From Mucilaginibacter sp. (GTDB taxonomy: Bacteria; Bacteroidota; Bacteroidia; Sphingobacteriales; Sphingobacteriaceae): a stretch of DNA of 64,000 bases. Each line of letters opens with the position of its first letter. Positions within the stretch are counted from its first letter, which is position 1. The stretch is from NCBI GenBank assembly GCA_030445275.1, contig JAUCSE010000091.1, forward strand, positions 1 to 64,000, written 5' to 3'. Position numbers and translations under genes: made by a program. Shown here one piece after another: positions 18,515-29,000 of this stretch. The notes beneath the pieces were generated by a model. The model was not told where the DNA came from and did not search any database. It was given only the letters and a program-made list of their open reading frames with translations.

Positions 18515-19882
18515 TCAGGCGTTAAAAATCCCGGTAGCCGTTTTATTAATTATTTTTTTAGTTTGGATAGAGAAAACCACTCCCATCACAATAAATAAAA
18601 TGACATTTGAAAGCGTTACCCCAGCCACACCAATCCATTTTCCTAAAAAAACAGACATTGGGATATTCACAATTGAACCAATGATACCCAGGTACAATTG
18701 AAGTTTTATTTTACCTATGCCATTTAAAAGCTGCACATGTATTGCCTGCCATATAATGGTTATAGTGTACAGGCACATGGCTATGGATAAACTTATGGGC
18801 ACTGTAATGCTTTTACCCAACCACAAGTTATAAAGCCATGGCGAAAGAACCAGCAAACACACCGAGCAAAAACTAAGCACCATCCATAGCTTATTTATCT
18901 TTATAACAGCATTTTTTATCCACTCCAAATCATTTTTTGTATAAGCTTCGGTAAATGCGCTCCAAAAGGGATTTATGACAATAACAAAAAACATCAGCAC
19001 TATTGAAAACAGCTTGTAAGCCACATTAAAGGTTGTTACTTCGCTGGGGCCAAATAACTGGGTTATCACTATATTATCGGTTTCGTAAAGTACCAACGCG
19101 TTTATTTGTATAATAAAAAAACCACCACCTACACCCAATAGTTCTTTTGCACACCCCCAGTTTATATAATTGAAGCTTGGGGCTAATGATTTATAACTTC
19201 CGCTGTAATACCAAACACTTCCTGCCAGCAATACCAACAATGGTAAACCTGCTATGATGAGCACCACATCCATCAGGGCACCTTGTTTGTACCTTATTAA
19301 AAACAGTACGGCTATAAGCGATAACACCTGGCCTATAAGATTCAAAAAAGCAACATTGGCCGGAGCCTGATTGGCCGTTAGCACATTGTTAATAAGCTGT
19401 ATTACAAACTGAAAACAAAAAAATGCAAATACCACTAATACCACCATGCTCAAATAATTACCCTCAGTACCGGGAGCATTTAATATTTGCTGCCATTTTA
19501 TGTATGGATTAATAAAATAAAACAACGCGAACATCACAGTTGAAATAATAAATAACAGCGCATAAGTGGAGCTAACGTAACTTTTGGCCGCTGAAACATC
19601 GCCAAGACTGATCATGGTAGCAAGTTTATTTCTAAGCCCGTTTCCAAGCCCCATATCAAAAAGGCCGGCCCAGGTTATAATAGAACTCAGCGTTAGCCAA
19701 ATGCCATATTGAGTTGGGTTAACGTAGCGTATAGTTAGCGGAATTAGCATCAGAGAAATAACCACACTCCCCCCCTTCAACAAAACCGACTTGACGATAT
19801 TTTTTTTCGTTTTTAATGATCGCTCATGCCCTTTTGTAAAAAACCGATGAAGATTGCTTTGTATAACTTGTAACATAGACAC
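18515..19882 (-). CDS. Polysaccharide flippase (Wzx-like)
   Basis: A 455-residue membrane protein with about 12-14 hydrophobic segments. The N-terminus (VKSVLLKGGSVVISLMLIPLTIRYVNPTQYGIWLTLSSIITWAGLFDMGLGNGLRNKLA) is typical of the polysaccharide-transporter group of the MOP superfamily. It would move lipid-linked repeat units across the inner membrane. It follows the Wzc-like gene by 18 bp on the same strand, so the operon order is wzc, wzx, acyltransferase, wzy and then glycosyltransferases. Confidence 0.9.
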   Translation of the reverse strand: MSMLQVIQSNLHRFFTKGHERSLKTKKNIVKSVLLKGGSVVISLMLIPLTIRYVNPTQYGIWLTLSSIITWAGLFDMGLGNGLRNKLATMISLGDVSAAKSYVSSTYALLFIISTVMFALFYFINPYIKWQQILNAPGTEGNYLSMVVLVVFAFFCFQFVIQLINNVLTANQAPANVAFLNLIGQVLSLIAVLFLIRYKQGALMDVVLIIAGLPLLVLLAGSVWYYSGSYKSLAPSFNYINWGCAKELLGVGGGFFIIQINALVLYETDNIVITQLFGPSEVTTFNVAYKLFSIVLMFFVIVINPFWSAFTEAYTKNDLEWIKNAVIKINKLWMVLSFCSVCLLVLSPWLYNLWLGKSITVPISLSIAMCLYTITIIWQAIHVQLLNGIGKIKLQLYLGIIGSIVNIPMSVFLGKWIGVAGVTLSNVILFIVMGVVFSIQTKKIINKTATGIFNA

Positions 19883-19900
19883 AAATTTTTATCGGATGTC

Positions 19901-22285
19901 TTATTTTTCTTTTGTAAAAATGGAAGTTAAACTATTAGGCTTTTCTTCAATGGTGTCATAACCATAATGCCCATAACCATGTCCGTAGCCTGTAATGCTA
20001 TTTCTTTTAAGTTCAATATCATTTACTATCAAATAAAGATGTTTCGCTTTTTTTGATTTATGCAACTCATTCACTATGCCCAGTTGCGATTTGTAGGTAT
20101 AATTTTGCCTCACTACATAGCAGGTTATATCTACAAACTCTTCAATGATCAGGGCATCTGATACTAAACCTACCGGAGCGCTATCAATAATCACGTAATC
20201 AAATTTTGTCCTTAAATCATCAATTAATATTTTCAACCGGTCGTTCATTAACAGTTCGGTTGGATTTGGCGGTATGGGGCCCGATGAGATAAAAAAGAAA
20301 TTCTCATTAAAGGTGGATGGCTTGATCAGGTTATCAATACCGTCTTCCTCGTTCGAGATGATGTAATTGGTGAAACCATAATCATTTTCGACCCCTATGT
20401 TTTTTAACAGCCTGGGTTTGCGAAGGTCAAGTTCAAGCAGAACAACTTTTTTACCTGACATGGCTATGGAATTGCCGAGGTTAAGCGATATAAATGATTT
20501 TCCCTCACCGCTCATGCTTGAAGTGAACAAGATTACGTTCGATTTTCCCTTTTCGGTCACGTACTTCAAATTGGTACGAACGGCCCTGATCTCTTCTGAA
20601 ATAATCGACCTAAAATCATTGTATATCAATAATTTATTTTTGTTTGTATTCCTGCTTATCTCACCAAGTAGAGGCACGCTGGTATGCCTTTCAATATCAG
20701 ATTTACTATTGATCTTGATGTTAAGCATTTCTTTTACACTTAAACCTGCTGCAGGTAAAAATATCCCGGCAAACAAACCAATAAGGTAAATTAATGATTG
20801 CTTTGGAGCATATGGTTTTTCGTCGCTTTCGGCATCATCCAATATACGTACACTTGAAATGGTTGCCGTTTGCGAGATAGCCGTTTCTTCTCTTTTTTGA
20901 AGTAAAAACAGATACAGGTCCTGTTTTAAACTCTGCTGCCTTGAATAATCTAAATATATTCTTTCCTTAACCGGCGCCTCAGAAATTTTACCCTGGATAA
21001 AAGAGTTTTGTTTTGAAAATGCTGATTGCGAAACCTGCAAACTATTACGAAAACTTTTTATACTCGCCATCAATGATCTGCGGGCCAGTTCAACCTGCTG
21101 ATTAAGATTTTGGATAATAGTACTATTATCAGCAAGGTTTAACTTGAGCTGTTCGCGGCGTAAAAGCATTTCATTATAAGCATTAATAGCAGATCCGAAC
21201 GCAACATCTTTTGTGATCAGCGAACTTGGAACTACCTGTGGGTTATTAGCATCGCTAACATATTTATACAAGTCATTTACAACAGCCAGCTGTACCGAGT
21301 TATCATTGAGTTTGCCTTGATACTGATTGGCACCTTCAACAAGCGCCTTTGACTGCGCGTTGATATCTGATATCTTATTCTCTACCTTGTACTGCTCCAG
21401 ATTTTTTTCAACCTTGTTTAACTCCGCTCCAACAACAAGCAAACGGGCATCAATAAACTTCATCGTGCTATCGGCCTTGCGTATCTTGTTTGATAAGTTG
21501 CTTTGCAGGTACATTTGCATCAGCGTTTGTAATATTACCTCGCCCTGGGTTGGGTTTGCATGGCTAAGCTGCAGATTAATAACGGTAGCCTGCTTATCGT
21601 CAAGACCTGCGTTTAAACTTTCGGCCAAGTCATTTTCGGCTTGTTTTATGGATTGGATCTTTAAAAGATAATCACCTGATGACTTAAATTTTGCTGTTTT
21701 ATTTAAGATAACCGTGTATTGGTTTAGTTTAACAGGTTTACCAAATACACCGGTAACATTCAGGTCCTCTTTGCTGCTTACCAGCTCAAAACTGTTGTTG
21801 TTTAAAATTTTAACCTTGTACTTAATCGGCTTAATAGCCTTTTGATTATAAGTTACCTCAACGGTAAAAGGAGTTTGTTCATATAACTCAAAACTCTGAA
21901 ACCCATTATCGTCATAAACATGAACATTAAGATCAAGTTTATCAACCACCCGGTTTAAGAGGCTTGTTGATTTTAATATCTTAACTTCATTATCGGCATT
22001 GCTTTTCACATCAAAAAGCGAAGCCAGATCGGCATTTAAACCATTAGTTAGCGCCTTTTCGGGAGTACCCTGATCATCCTCTACAATCACTTTACTAACT
22101 ATACTCCACTGATTGGGATAATACTGAATATAAACGAATGCCGCTATCAGGCATATGAGGATGCTTAACGCAAAAACGTACCAATAACTAAGGCATATAG
22201 CAATCAGCCCTCTAACATCGCTGGGGCCCTCTTCTTTCTTGTAGGTAAAGTCAAGTTTTTCGGCCAAAAGATCTGTGTTATCCAT
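19901..22285 (-). CDS. Wzc-type polysaccharide co-polymerase and tyrosine kinase
   Basis: A 794-residue protein combining both functions on one chain. Residues about 28-50 and 500-520 are the two membrane segments; between them lie the Wzz domain and a coiled-coil periplasmic region. The BY-kinase domain starts near 560 and shows Walker A SSMSGEGKS (589-597), LELDLRKP (Walker A') and YVIIDSAP (Walker B, about 697-704). The C-terminal tail has a tyrosine cluster (YGHGYGHYGYD, 767-776), the usual autophosphorylation target. It controls chain length and export with the Wza protein. As first gene of the minus-strand operon it probably sets its transcription start. Confidence 0.94.
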   Translation of the reverse strand: MDNTDLLAEKLDFTYKKEEGPSDVRGLIAICLSYWYVFALSILICLIAAFVYIQYYPNQWSIVSKVIVEDDQGTPEKALTNGLNADLASLFDVKSNADNEVKILKSTSLLNRVVDKLDLNVHVYDDNGFQSFELYEQTPFTVEVTYNQKAIKPIKYKVKILNNNSFELVSSKEDLNVTGVFGKPVKLNQYTVILNKTAKFKSSGDYLLKIQSIKQAENDLAESLNAGLDDKQATVINLQLSHANPTQGEVILQTLMQMYLQSNLSNKIRKADSTMKFIDARLLVVGAELNKVEKNLEQYKVENKISDINAQSKALVEGANQYQGKLNDNSVQLAVVNDLYKYVSDANNPQVVPSSLITKDVAFGSAINAYNEMLLRREQLKLNLADNSTIIQNLNQQVELARRSLMASIKSFRNSLQVSQSAFSKQNSFIQGKISEAPVKERIYLDYSRQQSLKQDLYLFLLQKREETAISQTATISSVRILDDAESDEKPYAPKQSLIYLIGLFAGIFLPAAGLSVKEMLNIKINSKSDIERHTSVPLLGEISRNTNKNKLLIYNDFRSIISEEIRAVRTNLKYVTEKGKSNVILFTSSMSGEGKSFISLNLGNSIAMSGKKVVLLELDLRKPRLLKNIGVENDYGFTNYIISNEEDGIDNLIKPSTFNENFFFISSGPIPPNPTELLMNDRLKILIDDLRTKFDYVIIDSAPVGLVSDALIIEEFVDITCYVVRQNYTYKSQLGIVNELHKSKKAKHLYLIVNDIELKRNSITGYGHGYGHYGYDTIEEKPNSLTSIFTKEK

Positions 22286-22555
22286 TTGTTTTTAAATATT
22301 AATCCAATATATTATTAGTGGTCTTTCTATTTATTTATTACAATAATCACTAACTCCTGCATGAGCATCAGACAGTAAATTAATACGATTTTGCCTACTA
22401 TAAAGATGTTTATTTATAGGCAAAACACTAATAATGAACAATGTGAATAAGAATTCAATAGTGAATAAAATAAATAGGCATGGTGTTTAAACATATATTT
22501 ATATATGCATTGATTAAATCCTCCCCCTAAGGAACATACCTCCAAAAACAAGGAA
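22286..22555. other. Intergenic leader of the exopolysaccharide operon
   Basis: This 270-bp AT-rich spacer separates wzc from the divergent small ORF at 22556 and should hold the operon promoter. A hairpin is visible with TTTTGCCTA (22389-22397) facing TAGGCAAAA (22417-22425); it could be an operator or a leader structure. I found no perfect TAnnTTTG box for wzc here. Confidence 0.4.
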
Positions 22556-22759
22556 ATGATAAATAATATATTCAATGATAAAAGCGCATTGATAGCTATT
22601 ATTTTAGCAGTCAGTACAGGTATCTATGGTATTATTAAACTTAAAAGGTTAAATATTAAAACTTCAGGAAACATACTTACTGATGAGCAATCAGATTTAT
22701 TGGTCATGGGTATTTTCCATTTACTGATCTGTGCCGTGTCTATCTGTTGTTTGCTATAA
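22556..22759 (+). CDS. Small membrane protein, unknown function
   Basis: This 67-residue ORF encodes two hydrophobic stretches, SALIAIILAVSTGIYGIIKL (about 10-29) and LLVMGIFHLLICAVSICCLL (48-67), joined by a short polar loop. It has ATG at 22556 preceded by AAACAAGGAAATG, a weak ribosome-site-like context. No family is recognised. It stands alone between wzc and the NTPase gene, in opposite orientation to wzc. The membrane pattern supports a real gene, but at this size it could be a chance ORF. Confidence 0.4.
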   Translation: MINNIFNDKSALIAIILAVSTGIYGIIKLKRLNIKTSGNILTDEQSDLLVMGIFHLLICAVSICCLL

Positions 22760-23016
22760 GCGTTAACAAGAAAAATCACACATCCCCACTTACTTATTTA
22801 TTACTTATTGAGTAAGTATTATTTTACTTTTTATGCACTACTAAGGCCTTAAATAAATATTCATTTCATTCATTAATAAATGAACAAGCTGTTCAGCTAT
22901 AAAATTACATACATTCATAAACTTATAATTAACCTTTAAGCAACTAAAACCTATCATTTGAGGTATAACGATGCAATGCTAATCATGGCAAAATTATACC
23001 CGATACTTTTAATAAC

Positions 23017-25566
23017 ATGGCAGCCTTCTCATCACAGCTATTTGAATTATTAAAGTCGCACGTTTTAGTTAATTCCCACCTTGCCCATATCGAAGCCAGT
23101 GATTGTAAAACCCTTTCGGCTCTGATTAGTGATAAAACAAACCATACTGTAAGCGAAACTACCTTAAAACGCATATATGGCTTTGCTTTCAGTAAGTTCA
23201 AGCCTTCATTATTTACCATTGATGTATTATCAAATTATTGCGGCTATAACGGATGGGAAGATTTTTGTGAGCAGCAGGACAAACAATCGTCAAAGACAAA
23301 TCATAAAAATGCGGATTGGGACTCCTTGAGCCATAAAGCCTCCAAGATCACCAATTTTACACTGCAGGCCTTGAAAAATAAATCAGGCATTCCTTTTAAT
23401 CAAAGTATAAAAAGGGAATTTCTGGATAAACATTTTGATGACTTTTTAAAAGGTGAATATGCCGCAACCGTTTTTACTGCTCCTCCGGGGTATGGAAAAA
23501 CACTCGCCTTATGTCATTGGGTTGATGAAAAACTGACACATAATGCTACTTCGGGCAGTAATGACATTATTTTATTTTTTAGCAGTAGTGCGCTAATGAA
23601 CGTTTTAATAAGTGGTAAAGATTTTAATGACTGGCTGCTGGCTTTACTGGGATATACCCTTGAAGAAGACATAATATCGCTTTTAGATACCAATAAACGT
23701 AAAGAGGGTAATTTTTACCTGGTTATTGATGGTCTGGACGAACATATGTTTAAAAATAACTGGTTTCAGCTTTTGCTTGATCAGTTAATGGATATATTTT
23801 CGTTCTACCAATCGCACAAGTGGTTTAAAATGGTTTTAACCATGCGGTCGGCAAACTGGATCAATAACCGGCATATACTTGATCATGAACACCCTAAATG
23901 GTTTACCGGCACAATTACTGATCAGCTGTCAAACAGTAATGTTCCCCTATTTAATTTACAGGAAATAAAGGATCTATGCCTGAAAATAAACCCTGAAATG
24001 CAAACGCAGATACCTGCAGATGTTGCCAATAGCTTTAACCATCCACTTTATTTTCAATTTTATTATAAACAGTATAAAGACAATTTTTCACTTAATAATA
24101 TTGATCATACCAGCATATATGACCTTATCTCAAATTTTATTCTGGGTAAAGTTTATCAGGGACACTACGCTAGCGAGAAAACACTGCTTTTGAAAGGCTT
24201 GATAGAAAACATGGACTTTAAAAAGCGTGAGTATGATGTAGATAAATTAAAAGTTAATAGCCTGTTTAATCAATATAGCCAGGCATATAAAGAATTACTA
24301 AGCATTGGTTTTTTAAAAGAAACCAATACAAGTAATGATTCGCAATTTAATACCTATGTTCAATTTGCGAACAGTAATTTTTTAGAACTCGCAATAGCTC
24401 ATAAATTATTGCAAGACAATAACAATCTTTTTGACGCGAATTTAATTAGCATAATTAATCATTTATTCCTTAATAACGAACTTAAGATAGCTATTGTTAA
24501 GTGGTGTGTTATGCATGCTATTAAAAATGGCCAGCAGGAAAATTTTTCACTTTTATCAAAAACAGATCTTAATCCCAAAGAAAAGTCAGAGCTGATCATT
24601 TTTTTAGGTGACCTGCTCAACAAAGCACACTCATCTTCAAACCATGCAATGGCCGCTTATTTTAAGCAGGATTGCAACGATGGACTATTCTATTACTTTT
24701 TAGGATTGGAATTAATAAATCCGGATTACAAAAAAACGCTGCAAACGCTATTAAAATTTGAACTGGCCGACAATAAAAAGGTAATGGTTTATACAAGTCT
24801 TGCCATTACAGCCTCCCTTCAATTAGATATGGCTTCGTTCGAAGGTCATTTAATAAAACTCAACAGCTTCTCGCCCGATAATTACCAGGAATTCATCTTT
24901 AGCCCTTTAGATTGTCTTACTTCCGTATATTACTTTTTCAAGTATGGTATCATTAAAAAGGATTTCTTTATTAAAATAACCCGGTTCTACTTTAATCCAC
25001 CAAAGCAAACAAAGGATTTAAATCATATGCAGTCGGCAAATGAATTGATCTATTTATTAGCAGGCTATGCATTGCTGATATGCCAAAAGCCTCAAAAAAT
25101 GCTTCGGTATATACAGGCGCTTCAAAAAGTACATACCAAACCATTGGCAGAAGCTAGCGGCTATACCTTTTTTTTAAAAATACTCACAGCCGATTCTTAT
25201 TTTTCACTGGGCAAGGTAAAAGAATTTAAGGTTATACATGACAACATATCTGAAATGTTTAAAACCAAAGAAAACGCCTTTACTGCATACATGAAGCTTG
25301 CTTTTTATAGCCTTAAAATTAAAAAAGCGATATTGAGCAATGAGTATAACACTATACCTGGTTATTTAAAGTACCTAAACCAGGCATCTGATAAATCAGG
25401 AAATAAATTCTCAAAAATATTTGCAGTAAACTTATTAATACATCAACCCGCTATAGTGGAACAGGACCCTGCTCTTTATAAACAATTGGCCTATAACAAC
25501 TCCAAATTATTACGCGAGTGCGGATTAAGTCCTGAAATATTTTCAAAACAAGATCTAGTGAATTAA
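23017..25566 (+). CDS. NACHT/STAND-like NTPase with N-terminal helical domain
   Basis: An 849-residue single-gene unit. Residues 1-85 form a small helical domain (CKTLSALISDKTNHTVSETTLKRIYGF) that looks like an HTH-type module and recurs at the N-terminus of Bacteroidota signalling proteins. A P-loop NTPase follows: Walker A APPGYGKT at 155-162, Walker B LVIDGLDE at 235-242 and a sensor-like MRSANW at 276-281, which fits NACHT/STAND ATPases. The remaining 500 residues are helical, with TPR-like character, and would sense a ligand or partner. Such proteins act as regulators or as anti-phage sensors, but no effector domain is recognised. AT-rich composition differs a little from the neighbours. 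Confidence 0.75.
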   Translation: MAAFSSQLFELLKSHVLVNSHLAHIEASDCKTLSALISDKTNHTVSETTLKRIYGFAFSKFKPSLFTIDVLSNYCGYNGWEDFCEQQDKQSSKTNHKNADWDSLSHKASKITNFTLQALKNKSGIPFNQSIKREFLDKHFDDFLKGEYAATVFTAPPGYGKTLALCHWVDEKLTHNATSGSNDIILFFSSSALMNVLISGKDFNDWLLALLGYTLEEDIISLLDTNKRKEGNFYLVIDGLDEHMFKNNWFQLLLDQLMDIFSFYQSHKWFKMVLTMRSANWINNRHILDHEHPKWFTGTITDQLSNSNVPLFNLQEIKDLCLKINPEMQTQIPADVANSFNHPLYFQFYYKQYKDNFSLNNIDHTSIYDLISNFILGKVYQGHYASEKTLLLKGLIENMDFKKREYDVDKLKVNSLFNQYSQAYKELLSIGFLKETNTSNDSQFNTYVQFANSNFLELAIAHKLLQDNNNLFDANLISIINHLFLNNELKIAIVKWCVMHAIKNGQQENFSLLSKTDLNPKEKSELIIFLGDLLNKAHSSSNHAMAAYFKQDCNDGLFYYFLGLELINPDYKKTLQTLLKFELADNKKVMVYTSLAITASLQLDMASFEGHLIKLNSFSPDNYQEFIFSPLDCLTSVYYFFKYGIIKKDFFIKITRFYFNPPKQTKDLNHMQSANELIYLLAGYALLICQKPQKMLRYIQALQKVHTKPLAEASGYTFFLKILTADSYFSLGKVKEFKVIHDNISEMFKTKENAFTAYMKLAFYSLKIKKAILSNEYNTIPGYLKYLNQASDKSGNKFSKIFAVNLLIHQPAIVEQDPALYKQLAYNNSKLLRECGLSPEIFSKQDLVN

Positions 25567-26062
25567 TACCCTTCGGTATTTCAACCTTAGTGCCATTTAT
25601 GTCGTCAATTCGGGTTAACATTAATTTAACATCAATTTTTGCATTTTTTCGCAGAAATGGGCAAAAAAGCCCATTATTATCGGTTATAACATCCAATTAG
25701 TTTTAAACAGAAAACGTTTAAGGAGTTTTTATTGCATACCAAACCAATTAATTACACTTATTTTTAATTCACTGTAATATTAATTGTGCCCATACAATTA
25801 AATACAGTGTAAACCAATTAGAAACGCCTTTATTTAAATCACTATATATGTTAGCTATAGCTTTATAACTAATAATAAGCATGCTAATCTTAAACCTAAT
25901 TAATCATTTTGCTAAAAAACCATTAACTAATCCTATCACAAACAGCTATTAAAAGAAAGCCTAATGTTTACTTGATGATTTCCTAACATTCGCATCATTC
26001 CTTTGCGACGAAAAAAATGCGCATTCTAAATTCAATTAAATTGATAACCAAATCACTCATTT
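25567..26062. other. AT-rich promoter region upstream of susC
   Basis: No gene is seen in these 496 bp. An imperfect inverted repeat with arms at 25770-25787 and 25794-25809 (CACTGTA ... TACAGTG ends) is flanked by two copies of AAACCAATTA (25741-25750, 25811-25820), which could be an operator for the downstream transport pair. TTCCTTTG at 25998-26005 resembles a TAnnTTTG box, 58 bp before the susC ATG, but the match is poor. Confidence 0.4.
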
Positions 26063-29000
26063 ATGAAAAAAATTTACCAATGTTTTTTTAAGAAAACACA
26101 TGATTTGTACAGGTATAGCTTACTGCTGGCCTGTGCTGTATTACTTACAGCGTTACCGGCATTTTCACAAACCGGCAGGGTTATAAAAGGAACTGTGACC
26201 GACGAAGGCAACATTCCTTTACCAGGCGTGGTAGTAACGGTTAAAAGTTCGGGTAAATCAACCTCAACCAATGGAAACGGTGGTTACACGGTTACAGCAA
26301 ACGGTCCTGACGATGTTATAAAATTCACGTTTTTAGGGTCAGTACCCAAAGAGGTTGTTGTTGACAGTAAAACGTTAATTAATATTACGCTTGTAACAGA
26401 TACCAAACAACTAAAAGATGTGGTGGTTATAGGTTACGGTACGTCAAGCCGTAAGGATGTTACGGGCGCTATAACATCAGTAAAAGCCGAAGATTTTAAC
26501 GCAGGTGTATTAACCACTCCTGCTGAATTGCTGCAGGGAAAAGTAGCTGGTTTAAACATCACCAAAAGCGGTGACCCCAACAAACAACCCTCAACTATAT
26601 TAAGAGGGCCGTCAACCTTACGCGAAGGTGCCGCACAACAACCATTTTATGTAATTGATGGTGTACCAGGCGCTTCTATCGATTTATTGGCACCAGCCGA
26701 CATTGAAAGTATCGATGTATTAAAGGATGCTTCATCAACTGCCATATATGGTTCGCGTGCAGCAAATGGTGTTATTATAGTTACTACCCGTAGAGCAAAA
26801 ACAGGCCAAACCAGGTTAACATATAGTGCGTACGGCGCTGTTGAAAATGTATCAAAGAATATTGATGTACTTACAGGCGACGAACTGCGCAAATATTTGA
26901 CTGATAACGGTGTACCTAAACTAAGCGCAGCGGATGACGATGGATCAAACACTAACTGGCAAAAACTTGCCGAAAGAACTGGTTATTCTCAAAATCATAA
27001 CCTTTCATACGCTGGCGCCGGCCCCAACGCTGAGTATGGCGCAAGTGTGAATTATTTAAAGAACAACGGTATATTGAAAAATACCAGCCTGGAGCGTACT
27101 ATTTACAAAGGCTATATCAACCAGCGTTTTTTTAATGATCGTTTAAAATTGGGCATCACGCTTACCAACAGCGCCACCAAAAACAACGATATATTCCAAA
27201 GCCAGGTATTGTCGGGCATTTTGTTCTATTTGCCAACGGTAGGCCCTTTTAACCCCGATGGCAGTTATAAAGAAAACTACACCCGTACAGGTAGCGGGCC
27301 TTTGAACCCTCTATCGTTAATTAACAATAACTTTACCAAAACAGAGAACAACAAAACGCTGATCAATGGCTTTGCTTCGGTTGATATCTTAAACGGGTTA
27401 AAATTTACCATAACAGGATCAACCCAAAAAGAACAAAACAACGTTAACACCTACTCTACCAGCCAGTCTGGCATATATGTTAATGCCGGCGGTGTAGCTG
27501 TGCGCAGTGCATATACCAATACCAGCAACGTTGTGGAAGCCTTTTTTAACTACGATCGTGTATTTGGCAAGCATTCACTGAAATTATTAGGTGGTTATTC
27601 TTATCAGCAGGATCGTAATGGTGATGGATTTGGGGTGCAAACCCAGGGATTTTCAAATGATGCTTTAACTTATAACTATTTAGCATTCTCCAACCCTACG
27701 CAGCTTTCGCAAATTATTTTTAACCCCGCTTATAACGTAAACGGCACTACTCCGGCAACTTATATCTCCACATTACGATTAATATCTTTTTATACACGTG
27801 CCCAATATCAATTTGCAGATAAGTACCTGTTTCAGGCATCAATAAGGGAAGATGGTTCATCGGCATTTGGACTTAATCATCGTCATGGCTATTTCCCTGC
27901 CGCTTCTGCCGGATGGAAGATCATCAGTGAAGATTTCATGAAATCAACTCCGGTTATCAGCGATCTGAAATTAAGGGCTGGTTATGGTGTTTCCGGTAAC
28001 AGTTTAGGGTTCGATGCCTTTACCGCTCAATTAATTTACGGCGTTCCTCCAGGTGGTGGCAAATTTTTAAGCAATGGCAATGTGGTTAACCCTATCGGCC
28101 CCGTACGTAATGACAATCCTGATTTGAAATGGGAAAGTACAGCTACAACAAACATCGGTTTAGATTTTGGTATACTCAACAATCGCATTACCGGTTCTAT
28201 TGATTACTATATCAAGAAAACCTCTGATCTGATCACTACCCTTCAGGTATCAACTACCCAATATTTTTACCAGTATTTAACCGCCAACGTAGGTAAAATG
28301 AAAAATAGCGGTATTGAAGTTGTATTAAATGCTGTACCTGTAAAATCGGGTGCCTTTACATGGCGCACTTCGTTAAACTTTTCACATAATAAAAACATTG
28401 TTGAAAGTTTATCATCGGGTGGTCTGGTTCTTCCATACATTCAAACTGCACAGTTAGGCGGTAAAGGTCAGTCGGGCAACTACAGTCAGATCATTCAGCC
28501 AGGTTATGCTCTTGGTACTTTTGATCTGTGGCACTACCTGGGCAAAAATGCCAACGGTGTTAGTACTTATGAAAAAGCCGATGGATCAACAACGGCTGCG
28601 CAACCACTTACTACAGATCAGTTTATTAAATACGATGCACAGCCCAAACTTATATACGGCTGGAGCAATAGCTTCTTCTATAAAAACTTCGACCTTAACT
28701 TCCTGGTTCGTGGGGTGTATGGTAACAAAATTTTGAACGCAACACTTGCGGGTTTAAACAATCCTGCCGACTCAAAATTGCAGAATATCCCAAGATTTAC
28801 CTTAGGCGAATCGTTTAAAGATATTAATGCTTACCTGATCTCGGATCGTTTCCTGGAAAGCGGCTCATACCTGCGTTTGGATAATGCCACCATTGGTTAT
28901 ACCATTAAGCCGCATATTCAGGCGTTTAAGAGCCTGCGCTTTTATGCTTCAGGTAATAACATTTTCATCATTACCAAATACCGCGGCGTTGACCCTGAAA

